A stretch of 64,000 bases of DNA from Lunularia cruciata (Eukaryota > Streptophyta > Marchantiopsida > Lunulariales > Lunulariaceae): contig OX419755.1 in NCBI GenBank assembly GCA_948567375.1, positions 65,042,944 through 65,106,943 of the forward strand. Direction: 5' to 3'. How positions within the stretch are numbered: position 1 is the stretch's first letter; each line of letters begins with the position of its first letter. A program made the position numbers and the translations under genes. The notes under the pieces are model-generated. The model was not told where the DNA came from and made no database searches. It saw only the letters and a program-made list of their open reading frames with translations. Below are positions 39,131 through 49,879 of the stretch, piece by piece.

Positions 39131-40055
39131 TGTGTTTTATTAGTGGAGGTTCTTACCATTTGGGTTAAAGAACACTCCTATTGAGTTCCAAAGGATCATG
39201 GATAGGATCCTTGGTGCTATATTGATGATATTTTGGTCTATAGCTCTACTATGGAGGAGCATAAGAGACATTTGTTGGAGGTGTTTGAGAGGTTGGGATC
39301 TCATGGATTCAAATTACATTCTAGGAAGTGTAGGTTCTTCCACAAGCAGGTTGAGTATTTGGGTCACACTATCTACCTTGAAGGACTTGGTGTTCAACGG
39401 ACCAAGGTGGAGGCTATTGCACGTATTCCTCAGCCTATAGATATGAGTAGAGTACAAGCATTCATTGGATTGGTGAACTTCTATTGTCATTATGTTAGAG
39501 TATTTAGTGCTATTGCCAAGGCCTTGACAAAGCTTACCAAGTTTACACAAGAGTGGTGTTGGAGAGATGAGCAAGAGAAAGCTTTCATAGAGCTCAAGGA
39601 GAGGTTGACATTTACTATTATTTTGAGGAGATTGATCAAAGGATGACCATTTCAGGTTCACACTGGTTGAAGTATGTTGGGGCTTGGAGTAGTACTCACC
39701 CAACATGATGATGAGGGGAAGGAGTTTGTGGTGCCTTTACTAGTCGCTCCAACAATTCCGTGGAGGCAAAGTATAGTTCATATGAGGGAGAGTGCTTGGC
39801 AGCAATATGGGCAGTAGGACATTTCCAATACTACCTATTTGGTAACCCCTTTACTCTCATCATTGATCATCAGCCACTTAAGTGCTTGATGGAGTCTGAC
39901 AAGCTTTCAAGAAAGCTTGTCAACTTGTAGAGTATTGTGGTGCTCAAATTGTGGCACTTTAGAATCCATGCACGACTTATGTGAGTTGTGTTTCTATGGT
40001 GTGTGATGTTGATAGTGATGTATGTTGCGTAGCAATGTATATACGCACAATAAAC
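39131..40055 (+). mobile_element. gypsy fragment with reverse transcriptase/RNase H (family of 17024-22740)
   Basis: Plus-strand frames show reverse transcriptase and connection sequence (EHKRHLLEVFERLGSHGFKL, then VEYLGHTIYLEGLGVQ and IPQPIDMSRVQAFIGLVNFY), then an RNase H region near 39650-39930. It matches 20070-20700 of the relic at 17024-22740. Its last 100 bp match that relic's 3' end. It probably continues the fragment at 23140-24027, from which the large minus-strand element separates it. Broken in many places. Confidence 0.75.
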
Positions 40056-40059
40056 TAAT

Positions 40060-40234
40060 CTAATGGTAGAGATTGCTGACGTATCACCAATCCATGTATC
40101 TAATCCAAGGATTGAGGTTCTTTCTGGGAAGTCCTCTTTGCTATATAATATAATTAAGGTTCTCCTTTGGAGCATTGGAGGTTGAGTGTGAAACTATCTT
40201 TTTCTTCTTTTGTTTTTCTCTTCAAGTCTCTTAT
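40060..40234 (+). repeat. older LTR remnant split by the 40235-46838 element
   Basis: This plus-oriented stretch resembles the end of the solo LTR at 47615-48197, with the shared strings GTATCTAATCCAAGGAT and TTGAGTGTGAA. Its continuation lies at 46839-46853 after the inserted element. It shows that the young element landed in an older LTR of its own superfamily. Confidence 0.75.
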
Positions 40235-40971
40235 TGTAATACTCCGAGGACAAGAGAAGAGAGAAAACACAGATTGCACACTCAAACAATCGATGCCCCA
40301 AGGGAGCACCTTCTCTTTACTATATAGACAAAGAGGATCTCAGCCAAGGAAGCTCCACCATAGGATTAGAGACACAGATAGATGACATGTCAACAAGCTC
40401 CACCCTTGGATTACTTACTTGGATGAGTGACATGTCTGGTCTAGGTCCTAACTGGTTGGTCAAACAAGCTTTGACCGGAGGGAATCTTTTAGGGAATCTT
40501 CTTGTAGGAATCTCATAATCACATAAGGTACCGTTGGAAAGCTCTCTACGAGACAAAGTCGGGGGAGGAAGGCCAACCTTTCCTCCATTGAAGGGGGGGG
40601 GGATTTGCACATTTTCAAGGCCTAATTCATCCATTTAGGCCTCCGAATTTGGCTTCAAAGATTTCAAGCATATTTTGGTTCCTATTCTATTAGTAGAAGT
40701 CCCCTTTTGGTGATACCTCTTTCTGATCTGTTTAGTCTATCATGTGTAACATCCTTCCAGATGTTACCAAACCAATTCTCACCTTTAAATCATATGTCTA
40801 GCTATTGGTTCTAAGGTTCTCAAGTCTATTTCGGTTTCTGCACTATTAGTAGAAGTACTCTTTTGGTGATACTTCTATCTGATCTATTTCAACCATCATG
40901 TATAACATCATTCTAGATGTTACCAAACCGAATTTCACATCTAGATCATATGGCTAGCTCTTGGTATTACA
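40235..40971 (-). repeat. 3' LTR of the 40235-46838 element
   Basis: A 737-bp LTR with an 8-bp inverted terminal pair (TGTAATAC and GTATTACA). It aligns end to end with 46095-46838. It contains a homopolymer G run near 40596-40606. A purine-rich tract next to it in the internal region fits the polypurine tract. Confidence 0.95.
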
Positions 40972-41166
40972 GAAGTCCCTCCTTGTAAGCGCAACGTCCT
41001 TGTTGTGCAATTGTTGCTCAAATGCTTGCACCAACACAGGTGCATGTGCCAAATTGGCAGCGGGCTCCCAGGTGGCTTCATAGAGGGGGTAACCTTTCCA
41101 TTGTACTAGATAGTCCACCCGTGGGTGGCGAGTACCACGCATGCGTTTTTGGAGAATCCGCTCCAC
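40972..41166 (-). pseudogene. chromodomain of the 40235-46838 element
   Basis: A minus-strand frame from 41166 reads ILQKRMRGTRHPRVDYLVQW and KGYPLYEATWEPAANL, a clear chromodomain with the aromatic and EATWEP signature. It lies at the C-terminal end of the polyprotein, as in chromoviruses. Part of a broken element. Confidence 0.88.
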
Positions 41167-41205
41167 TTCATATTCCTCTGTGCCATCAATGAGTGTCGGA
41201 CAAGG

Positions 41206-42513
41206 TCAAATGTCTGGTGTGGAATGACCTTGGCCTGATGGGGGAGCATATCTACGTAGTAGGGAGATATGGAAGACTGGATGGATCTTCATGTGTGGTG
41301 GTAGCTCAAGGTGATAGGCCACAGTGCCGATGCAACAAAGAATCAAGAAAGGCCTAATAAAACGAGGCCTGAGCTTACGAGGTCCAACTAATGTGAGGTT
41401 GGTTGTCGATAGCCACACTTGATCCCCAACATTGAACTCCATGTGCCGATGGTGTGCATCAATATATTGCTTCTGTCAATTTTGCGCAATCTGTAATCTG
41501 TGCTTGGCGCTCTCCACACCTTGTTGGGTTCTAGAAACAAATGTGTTGACTGCATTGACCTTGGTAGCCACTGGATGGATCTTCATCAAGCTAGAAGGTG
41601 TGAAGGGATGCTCACCATACATGAGGAAGAAGGGAGTGACCTGGGTAGATCCATTCACTAAAGTGTTGTAAGCGAATTCCACCAATGGGAGTAGGGTGTC
41701 CCACCTCTCTTGCTCTTCTAAGGTGAAGCCGCGTAACATGTCTTCAATTGTGCAATTAGCCCGCTCTGTTTGGCCATCTGTTTGGGAGTGGTAAGCTGTG
41801 GACATGGCCAACTTGGTTTTGAAGAACCCAAAGAGTGTTCACCAAAACAAGCTGGTGAATTGGGTGCCTCTATCGGTGATGAGTACTCTAGACAAGCCAT
41901 GGTGAGCAAAGACTGCATCTAAGTATAATTGAGCTAGTTGTAGAGCGGTCACCTCCTTGGTGGTAGGGCGTACATGAATCATGTTGCTGAGCCAGTCCAC
42001 AAAGACCACAATGGAGTCAAACCCTGAGGTGGTCTTGGGTAATTCACAGACGAGATCCATACTCACTTGTTCCCAACGTTGGGTAGGAGTGGGGAGAGGT
42101 TGAAGGAGCCATGCAGGAGCTTGATTAGAAGCTTTGTTCTATTGGCAAAGTAGGCAGCTACGCACATAGTCCATTACATCATTGCTCATCTTGGGCCAAT
42201 AGTAATGGCGCTTGATTGCATCCAAGGTCTTGTCCACTCCAACATGAGCTGTAATGGCCGAATCATGACATTTTGCTAGAATGGTGGTGCGTAACTCTGG
42301 GACATTTAGGATCCATAATCTGCCATCCCAAAAGGTGAGTCCTTGGGTACTGGTGACACCTTTGGATGATTGTGCTTCTACAATCTGTGGGTCAGTTTTT
42401 GTAGCCACCAGAATCTCTTGCCAAAATTCAGGGTTAATCTTAACCTCTACCACCAAGTTTTTGGCCATTGGCATGCGGGTGAATGCATCTGCAAGTTGCT
42501 TCTTACCTTCCAC
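41206..42513 (-). pseudogene. integrase region of the 40235-46838 element
   Basis: A zinc-binding N-terminal part appears near 42139-42300 (HVGVDKTLDAIKRHYYWPKM, ending SCLLCQ). The catalytic core begins MSMDLVCELPKTTSGFDSIV at 42066, with HHGLSRVLITDRGTQF. TAYHSQTDGQTERANC follows at 41800. The C-terminal module (VGDQVWLSTTNL, HPVFHISLLRRY) ends near 41206. Fossil, broken. Confidence 0.9.
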
Positions 42514-44046
42514 GTAGGTGATTGTAATGTTGAAGCGTTGTCGCCACTCTGCCCACCAAATTTGGCATTGAGATAGATCCTTCTATGTCTTGAGGTAGAC
42601 TAGAGGTTTGTGGTCTGTCTCTACTACAAATGCCTTCTCACTCAAGTAGTGCTTCCAATGCTTGGTTGCTAGAATGATCGCCAACTCTTCTCGTTCTGTG
42701 GTGTGGTAGTTGCACTCTGTTGGTAACAACTTTCAAGAGAAATATGCAATTGGATGCCATCTGTCATGCCACTCTTGTTGTAGGACTGCTCCTATTGCTA
42801 CGCCTGATGCCTATGTAGCCAACTTGATTGGATGTTTTGGGTCATACCACTTCAAGATTGGTGCATGTAGCAAGGCAACCTTCAATTCTTGAAAGGCCAA
42901 CTCTTGTGCAGTTCCCCATGTCCACTTCTTCCCCTTGCCAAGTAGTGCCGTTAAAGGCTATGCAACCTTTGAGAAGTCCTTGACAAATCTATGATAGAAT
43001 CCCATCAACCCCAAGAAGCTCTTAAGTTGAGTCTGATCTTCTAGGGCACTCCATTTTTGAATGATTTCTATTTTATCTGTCAATACTTGAATGCCCTCTG
43101 CACTTACTCTATGCCCCAAGTAGTCTACTTCAGACTTGCCAAACTCACACTTTGAGATTTTGGCGTACAACTGATTCTGTCTTAGAATCTGGAGGACCTC
43201 TCGTAGATGTTGTTTGTGTTCTGTCATCGTGCTACTGTATACTAAGATATCATCCAAGAAGACGATAATAGACTTATCCAAGTATGGACAAAATATGTCA
43301 TTCATTAGACTCATGAAAGTGGCAGGTGCATTGGTGAGGCCAAAAGGCATCACAAGATACTCAAATTGGCCATACCTAGTTTGAAAGGCAGTTTTGTGCA
43401 CATCCTCCTCTGCAATTTAGATTTGATTGTAACCGCTTTGCAAGTCCAATTTGGTGAAGTATCTCGCTCCATGGAGTTGATCAAACAGGTCATCCATGCA
43501 AGGTAAGGGGTATTTGTTCTTCATTGTTTGCTGATTGAGACCCCGATAGTCAATGCACATGCGTATTGTACCATCCTTCTTCTTCACAAACAAGACAGGG
43601 GCCCCATATGGTGATACGCTAGGTTGGATGAACCCTTTCTACAGCATTTCCTCAATTTGAGTCTTACACTCCTCCAACTCATGAGGTGATAGATGATATG
43701 GGGCCTTACAAGAAGGCGTCTTCCCTGGAAGTGTCTCAATTTTGTGATCTACTTGCCGCTTTGGCAGTAATCCTGAGGGTAGATCATTAGGAAAGACATC
43801 TTGAAACTCATCCACCACATCCTTCAATTTCTTAGGAATTTGTCCATTGAGTTGTGCATTCTGGACTTCTCTTATTAGACCCATAAAACATCTATTGGTC
43901 TTACAGACAGTTGCCGTCCCTACAACATACAGAGCCAGTTTTTGACTGTGTGATTTTTCTTTAACCCCAATGATTGACCATTGGTGGGTTCTCACTACTT
44001 TCTTCCTCCAATCCACTGTAGGGTTGTACTGCTCCATCCATGACAT
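42514..44046 (-). pseudogene. reverse transcriptase and RNase H region of the 40235-46838 element
   Basis: Minus-strand frames from 44046 give the protease-to-RT linker and the RT start (HKIETLPGKTPSCKAPYHLS). They continue with [18 protein letters not shown] and the catalytic [14 protein letters not shown] near 43230-43275. The RNase H region lies at about 42950-42530. Fossil, broken. Confidence 0.88.
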
Positions 44047-44118
44047 GCCTAAAATTGCAACGAGCTAATTGTATCACTCCTCACTCAATTGCTTTCTGAT
44101 ATTCTTCTATAGAGAGTG

Positions 44119-44307
44119 TTACCCGTCTAGGTAATGATTCAATCCTCTCAGTTTTTCCATTGGTAACTCTACTTCTTCACTTCCATCTCTCTCTAGATCC
44201 ATTCCCAATCTTATTGCAACAAAGCAAGACAAGAAATTTTTTGTTGCTCCCGGATCTATTAATACTCTCACTTGATTACCTTCTAGCATTCCATTCACGA
44301 CAATCAA
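44119..44307 (-). pseudogene. protease region of the 40235-46838 element
   Basis: A short minus-strand frame contains the retropepsin-like loop VLIDPGATKNFLSC. Position between gag and reverse transcriptase fits the gypsy order. Part of a broken element. Confidence 0.75.
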
Positions 44308-44419
44308 TTGTGAGGTTGCATTTCAAGATCTTTGCGCATTATTCTTCTTCCTTCCCTTGCTTCTTTGCTTCCTTATTGAGCCAGTAAGGCCGCAAGGTAC
44401 CTTTACTGGTGATCTTTGT

Positions 44420-45491
44420 TTTCCAAAGTGATTTCCACCTCCTCTTCTTCAATGTGCCTCTCCATGTTGTTCAAAGGTTGCCTGAACGAAGGCCAAGGGC
44501 CTCTAGGGAAACGAGTGCAACAGTTGGTAGATATGTGCTCAATACGGCCACAATTGTAACAACGGCGTTGTTCTCCTCGAGTCCCTTCTCCTTGTGGGAC
44601 TCCAACTTTTTGTTCTTCTACCCGTCCCTGCTCCCCTTGAAGCGGTCGTGCTCCTCGATCCCGGAATCAAAGGTTGCCCAATTCCATCGGTATTGGTCCA
44701 CCCATGTGTGGCATTTTTGCCCAATAATGTTGAGGTGAAGCTACTCCTTCACCTCCACCTAATGCTCTTGCTATTCTCTGCACACAAGCAATGGCTTCAA
44801 ATACCGTGCGAGGATTTTGCACTATAACTTCTTGGCGAATCCGCTCTTTCAACCCTAGTTTGAAATTGTCGAGAGCCTCTACTAGACTCATGTTGGTAAT
44901 TGCAACTTGTAGATCCAGAAATGCCTCCACATACTCTTGTACGCTATTCTTCTGTCTCAATCCCCATAGTTGGGTTTGAGCCATCTGCACAGAATCCACC
45001 AATTGGAAATTCTTTAGCAGTCCTTCTTGCATTGCTGTCTATGTGACCTCCCTTCTCTCTGCCAGCATGGATCGTTCCCAAGCATCATACCATGTGAGGG
45101 CTTTATTGGTCAAGTACCCACATGCAAACACGCCTGCAGCATGCTTTGTGATCTCTGTTGAGAACAATCGGAAATATCAATTCATTCTCAAGATCCAATT
45201 TTCCACTACTTCCATCAAACGCTGCCCCTTGTAAGGTTTGATGTTGCAGGTCTTCTTCATCCGGAATAGCAATGTGGCTTCATTGTTGATAGGGTTCATA
45301 GGCATGGATGCCTCTCCAAGTACTTCAGTCGTAGGTACTGGGTTTTGAGACGGCTCTTCTTCTTGCTTGGCTTGATCATTCCTGAGGATCTGCACTTGAC
45401 TTTGTAATGTCTCCATGGTCATCTTAATCTCTCAAAATTCATTCAACATCCCTTGCATTCCTTGCGCCAACTCTTGCAATTGCGGATCCAT
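44420..45491 (-). pseudogene. gag region with CCHC zinc knuckle of the 40235-46838 element
   Basis: Gag begins at the ATG at 45491-45489 (MDPQLQELAQGMQGML). It runs through a capsid-like segment (SVQMAQTQLWGLRQKNSVQE near 44950) to a CCHC knuckle, CYNCGRIEHISTNC, near 44510-44560. It is closely related to the gag at 13403-14290. Fossil, broken. Confidence 0.82.
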
Positions 45492-45499
45492 GGTTCATG

Positions 45500-46080
45500 C
45501 AACACTCAATTGCTAATGTCTACTTCAATACAGAGTCAATATAATCACTCTGGAAGGCGCACAAACTATCGGAACTACTATTGGGACCTCAGAAGCTATC
45601 ACTCGTTGATAATACTCCTCACCAAAATTCCTAACCACAAAATCTCTAAACATCAATTTTGGCCTCACTACATAACGGATTTCTACTTGAGTGTTGAAAG
45701 GGAGAGAATTTGGGACATTCATATCCATTTTATCATAATAGAATGTAGATTGTCAAATCCCACTCTCTATCATATATCACCACAGGTAGAATCATCGGGT
45801 TTGGTGAGTTCATCACTCTATCCATGAATTTTGCGCCAAAGTGATAAACTAGCGATACCCTCATCTGCTCACGTTGGATATACATAACCTTGATGTGGAA
45901 TGGGTTTGAGAATAGAAAGCTAGGTGCGGGAAATTGGCCTCCCGGTGCATCCATCCCATCCGCTCTCTAAAGTCCTTCCTAAGTCTAGCAACTACTCTAT
46001 GTTCTCCACCTCAAATTACTCAATTTTAGTAGTTCGTGCTATTCCAAGAGGAGTGATCCACTCTCTTGGACTAAAACACT
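45500..46080 (-). other. long leader with conserved open stretches upstream of gag
   Basis: Nearly 600 bp separate the primer site from gag. Open stretches inside it, around 45733-45954 and 45525-45728 on the minus strand, are also open and similar in the relative at 12804-13402. Shared parts include IYDREWDLTIYILL and SLPFNTQVEI. No known retroelement domain is recognised. It may be packaging or leader RNA whose openness is incidental, or it may encode a short extra protein. Confidence 0.5.
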
Positions 46081-46081
46081 T

Positions 46082-46093
46082 GCTCTGATACCA
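46082..46093 (-). other. primer binding site of the 40235-46838 element
   Basis: On the minus strand TGGTATCAGAGC follows the 5' LTR after one base, matching the initiator methionine tRNA end. It fixes the element as minus-strand and the LTR at 46095-46838 as the 5' one. Confidence 0.93.
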
Positions 46094-46094
46094 T

Positions 46095-46838
46095 TGTAAT
46101 ACTCCGAGGACAAGAGAAGAGAGAAAACATAGATTGCACACTCAAACAATCGATGCTCCAAGGGAGCACCTTCTCTTTATTATATAGACAAAGAGGATCT
46201 CCGCCAAGGAAGCTCCACCATAGGATTAGGGTCACAGATAGGTGACATGTCAGCAAGCTCCACCCTTGGATTACTTACTTGGATGGGTGGCATGTCTGGT
46301 CTAGGTCCTAACTGGTTGGTCAAACAAGCTTTGACCGGAGAGAATCTTTTAGGGAATCTTCTTGTAGGAATCTTAGAATCACATGAGTAAGGTCTGTTGG
46401 AAAGCTCTCGACGAGACAAAGTAGGGGGAAGGAAGACCAGCCTTTCCTCCATGTCCCGGGGGAGGGGGGGATTTGCACATTTTCAAGGCCTAATTCATCC
46501 GTTTAGGCCTCCAAAATTGCCTTCAAAGATTTCAGGCATATTTCGGTTCCTACTCTATTAGTAGAAGTCCCCTTTTGGTGATATCTCTTTCTGATCTGTT
46601 TAGTCTATCATGTGTAAATCCTTCCAGATGTTACCAATCAAATTCTCACCTTTAAATCATATGTCTAGCTATTGGTTCTAAGGTTCTCAAGTCTATTTCG
46701 GTTTTTGCCCTATTCGTAGAAGTACTCTTTTGGTGATACTTCTATCTGATCTATTTTGACCATCATGTATAACATCATTCTAGATGTTACCAAACCAAAT
46801 TTCACATCTAGATCATATGGCTAGCTCTTGGTATTACA
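46095..46838 (-). repeat. 5' LTR of the 40235-46838 element
   Basis: A 744-bp LTR aligning end to end with 40235-40971, with TGTAATAC and GTATTACA termini and about 5% difference by eye, much of it transitions. The 5 bases after 46838 (CCTAT) match those before 40235 (CTTAT) but for one transition. Confidence 0.95.
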
Positions 46839-46853
46839 CCTATCCTTGGAAAG

Positions 46854-47156
46854 TTACAAGAGGTTTGCTTTAGTGCCTTTTGGCTTTTTGGGCACCAATG
46901 GGCATCTCTAGGTGGCTGTTCTATTGTAGCTTCAAGTGTTGAGTATCTTTTTGGAGTGGCCTTTTGGACTTTTTGGAGCTTGATAAGAGTTCTTGTCAAT
47001 CCTTATTTTAGCAATCTCTAGCAGTTATACAAAAATATCATGCACTTAAGCACAATACACTTATAAAAAATCATTCATGGAATAAAGTACATCATAGGGG
47101 GGATTACAATGTAAGTTGATAGTCAGACATCATCTTTAATTGTAGACATACTTTGG
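46854..47156. other. no gene seen
   Basis: About 300 bp of T-rich sequence between the older LTR remnant and the decayed minus-strand open region. Nothing recognisable was found. Confidence 0.4.
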
Positions 47157-47614
47157 TTATATGGAAGTGCCTTCTGTGGTATCATTTTTGCTGACACTAG
47201 AGTATGAGTTTGGAACAAGAGGTTTTGGCTTGGGATTGAAATGTGTAGCAAAGTGCTTGATTTCTTTATGAACTTGAGTAAAAACTTTGAAATATTGACT
47301 TATTTCCTCAAGGCATTTTCCTCCTTGCAATTGACTCATTTTAATTTCATAAGTGCACTTTGACTCTAGACTCATCTCCTTGAACTAGTGTTTGTCTACC
47401 CTACCTTTCCTTTTATCAACACTCAATTTCTTCTCAACCTCAACTTTCATCTTCTTGGTCTCTAATCTAATATGCTTAGCTTCCATTTTCATCAATGTTT
47501 TCCCTCTTTTCCTCATGTTAGTGACTTCTAGTTCTAGTTGTAACCTCTCCCTAGATGATATAATGTCCACCTTCAACAAGGTGATTTTTGCTAAATCATG
47601 AGGTAATGACATAT
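47157..47614 (-). pseudogene. decayed lysine/glutamate-rich coding region, left of the solo LTR
   Basis: Two consecutive minus-strand frames (47612-47385 and 47375-47157) are rich in Lys and Glu and look like a charged helical or coiled-coil protein (SRERLQLELEVTNMRKRG, RLETKKMKVEVEKKL). The pattern resembles C-terminal regions of plant transposon proteins or trihelix-type DNA-binding proteins, but I recognise no family. With 48198-49146 it may be one decayed gene interrupted by the LTR at 47615-48197. Confidence 0.4.
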
Positions 47615-48197
47615 TGTAATACCATTAGCTAGACATATTATCTAGAGGTGAAAATTGGTTTGGTAACATTTGGAAGGATATAGATGATGGACTAAATAAA
47701 TCAGACAGAAATGTCACCAAAAGAGTATTTTCACTTATAGAGCAAGAGTTGAGAACACCTTGAAAACTTTAGAGGCAATTTTGGAGGCCTAAATGGAGGA
47801 ATTAGGCCTCAAAATTTCTACAAACTTCCTTATCAGAAGAAAAGGCTTGCCTTCTTCCCTCAATGATTGTTTCATTGAGAGCTTTCTAACAATACCTTGA
47901 CCATGTGATTCTAAGCTCTCTATAAGAAGATTCTCTCAAGATTCTCTCTTGTCAAACTTGTTTGACCAGCCAGATAGGACAAGAACCAACATGTCACAAT
48001 CCATGAAACTAATCCAAGTATAGAGCTTGTTGATATGTCACCAATCCTTGTATCTAATCCAAGGATGGAGCTTCCTTTGAGGAAATCTCCTTTGCTATAC
48101 AATATAGACAAGGTGCTCCTTTGGGGTATCAAAGTATTGAGTGTGAAGCTTTTTTTTTCTTCTCTTGTGTTTCTCTTGAAGGTTCTCCTATATTACA
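47615..48197 (+). repeat. solo LTR, family related to the 40235-46838 LTRs
   Basis: A 583-bp plus-oriented LTR starts TGTAATACCATTAGCTAG and ends TATTACA. It is alignable with the reverse complement of 40235-40971, but is clearly more diverged. No internal sequence is attached. The flanking CATAT and TATAC agree at three of five positions, so a target duplication is possible but weak. Confidence 0.8.
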
Positions 48198-49146
48198 TAT
48201 ACTTGGGGACATTTTGGATACCTATTGCAAATGCTCCACCTTTCTCCTCTTTGTGTCATGTTCTCCTTCTTTGTTGAGGATGGCACCTTTGATCCATCCC
48301 TTATGGAAGCTAGTAGAGGTGGTATAATGAAAGGTGACTCCTTTACTAATGCAAGAAAAGGTGACTCCTTGAGTGTGGGTGTGCTTGCTTGGATCCATTC
48401 TCCAAGCCCTCCATGTAAACACTAGCTAAAAATTTCCACCCCTTAGGTGTTTGGGACAAACAAGGGACACAAGTCGGGGAGCACCACCTTTGGAGGAGAT
48501 GGGAATTAAGAGCATGTCAAGATGGTTTCTTCATATTCTAGAACCTTCTTGGCCACAATTCACATGAATTGGGATTTAAATCTCTCAAACTTACCATAGC
48601 ATGTGGAGTAATGTTGGTTTCATTCCAAAACATGGCTTCTATTCTAGCAAAATGTGGACACATTCCATTCAATTTGTTGTCTATGGTTCTCCATCCTTTA
48701 CCATGTTCATTTTTGGTGAGCACTTTTCCAATCAACTTGATTTTTCACTCCCAAGCTTCTTTACATGATTTCATGTACCTCAACCATTTCTTGTAAAGTC
48801 TATCACCTATCATAGAAGTAGGAAATCCTTGCTCCTCTTGTGGCCATGAAACTAAAAGCAATGGATTTTTGACTTTGCAATTTTGACCATGAATCTATGA
48901 AAAATGATTAGAGTCTTCCAAATAATCTAAAATTTGGCCATAATGGTGGATTACTATCCTAATCCATTTGTCCTTCTTTGTTTTGCTTGGATTAGAAGAT
49001 ACCATCCTCAACAATTCTCCAAACTTCCCTAATGATTGTAATGGTTGTGAATCCAAATGTGAGTCTAAAGGTCTTGGTTCTAAATCCAAATGAAAGCCTA
49101 CAATGCAATTGTGAGTTGATCTCCTATTACATAATTTTTGATGCAC
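48198..49146 (-). pseudogene. decayed minus-strand coding region, right of the solo LTR
   Basis: Minus-strand frames at 49146-48895 and 48735-48538 appear to be parts of one old coding region. They contain KTKKDKWIRIVIHHYGQIL and, in the next part, KNEHGKGWRTIDNKLNGMCP, a pattern loosely like a MYB/SANT or trihelix DNA-binding segment. At least one frame change or intron separates them. The family is not recognised; it could be a DNA-transposon accessory protein or a decayed host gene. Confidence 0.4.
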
Positions 49147-49860
49147 TTTTTGAGTAAAATTTCTTGACCCTCAATCTATTTATTGGTTGCCATTGAGTGA
49201 TGGAGATAATTTTCCATAATTCTTGATCTTGCTTGCCGCACTAATCTATTGAAAAGAACCACCACAATTCAAAACTACTAAACCTGCCACTTAGTTTATT
49301 GACATGTGACAAGAGTATTAGCACATCAATAAAATATAAACCAAAGGTGAATTCTAGTTTGAATAGTTTTAGGGAGGGAGGCATATTTGGAGTAGGTAGG
49401 TATCTACCAAATTTTATCACAAATCACCCTCCAAAAAATATGGCAATCCAATCAATAAGCCACATTACCTCTTTTGACTAGAACTTAGTCTGATATAGCA
49501 CAATTAAACATCCATAACAACTTGCCTATTTTTGCATGAATGAATGCATCTTGCACTAATTATCCGTTACAACACTTTGTAGGGGTTCTCTTATTAACAC
49601 TAAAAATAGTTATGAAGTTCTCTATTTATCCCATAGACATCTATCAAATCAATTTCTAAAACTCCTTAATGTATTGACAATAAGCATCCAGCCCTAGATC
49701 CATTGGGCTATCCTTTACTATTCCTTCTTAGTGATACACTATGGAACATAAACATGAAACACAACTCTTCTTGTACAACAAAGATCCAAAACAAGTTGAC
49801 ATTGCAATAAGACATTGCATACTATATGGCCATTTGTCTTGGCTTTAGTGCCATTCATTT
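49147..49860. other. AT-rich DNA, no gene seen
   Basis: About 700 bp of AT-rich sequence between the decayed minus-strand region and the Helitron relic. No motif was found. It may be part of the Helitron, whose 5' end (TC) was not placed. Confidence 0.4.
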
Positions 49861-49879
49861 TGCAAATAAGCTTTCTATG

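Larger units (their letters stand above)
40235..46838 (-). mobile_element. Ty3/gypsy chromovirus, near full length with LTR pair and TSD
   Basis: The best preserved element here, on the minus strand. It has a 5' LTR (46095-46838), Met-tRNA primer site, long leader, gag with zinc knuckle, protease, reverse transcriptase, RNase H, integrase and chromodomain, then a 3' LTR (40235-40971). The LTRs start TGTAATAC and end GTATTACA. They are about 95% identical by eye, suggesting insertion within the last few million years (inference at typical plant rates). The flanks CTTAT and CCTAT form a 5-bp target duplication. All parts are present, but it is broken, with roughly ten breaks. Confidence 0.95.
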
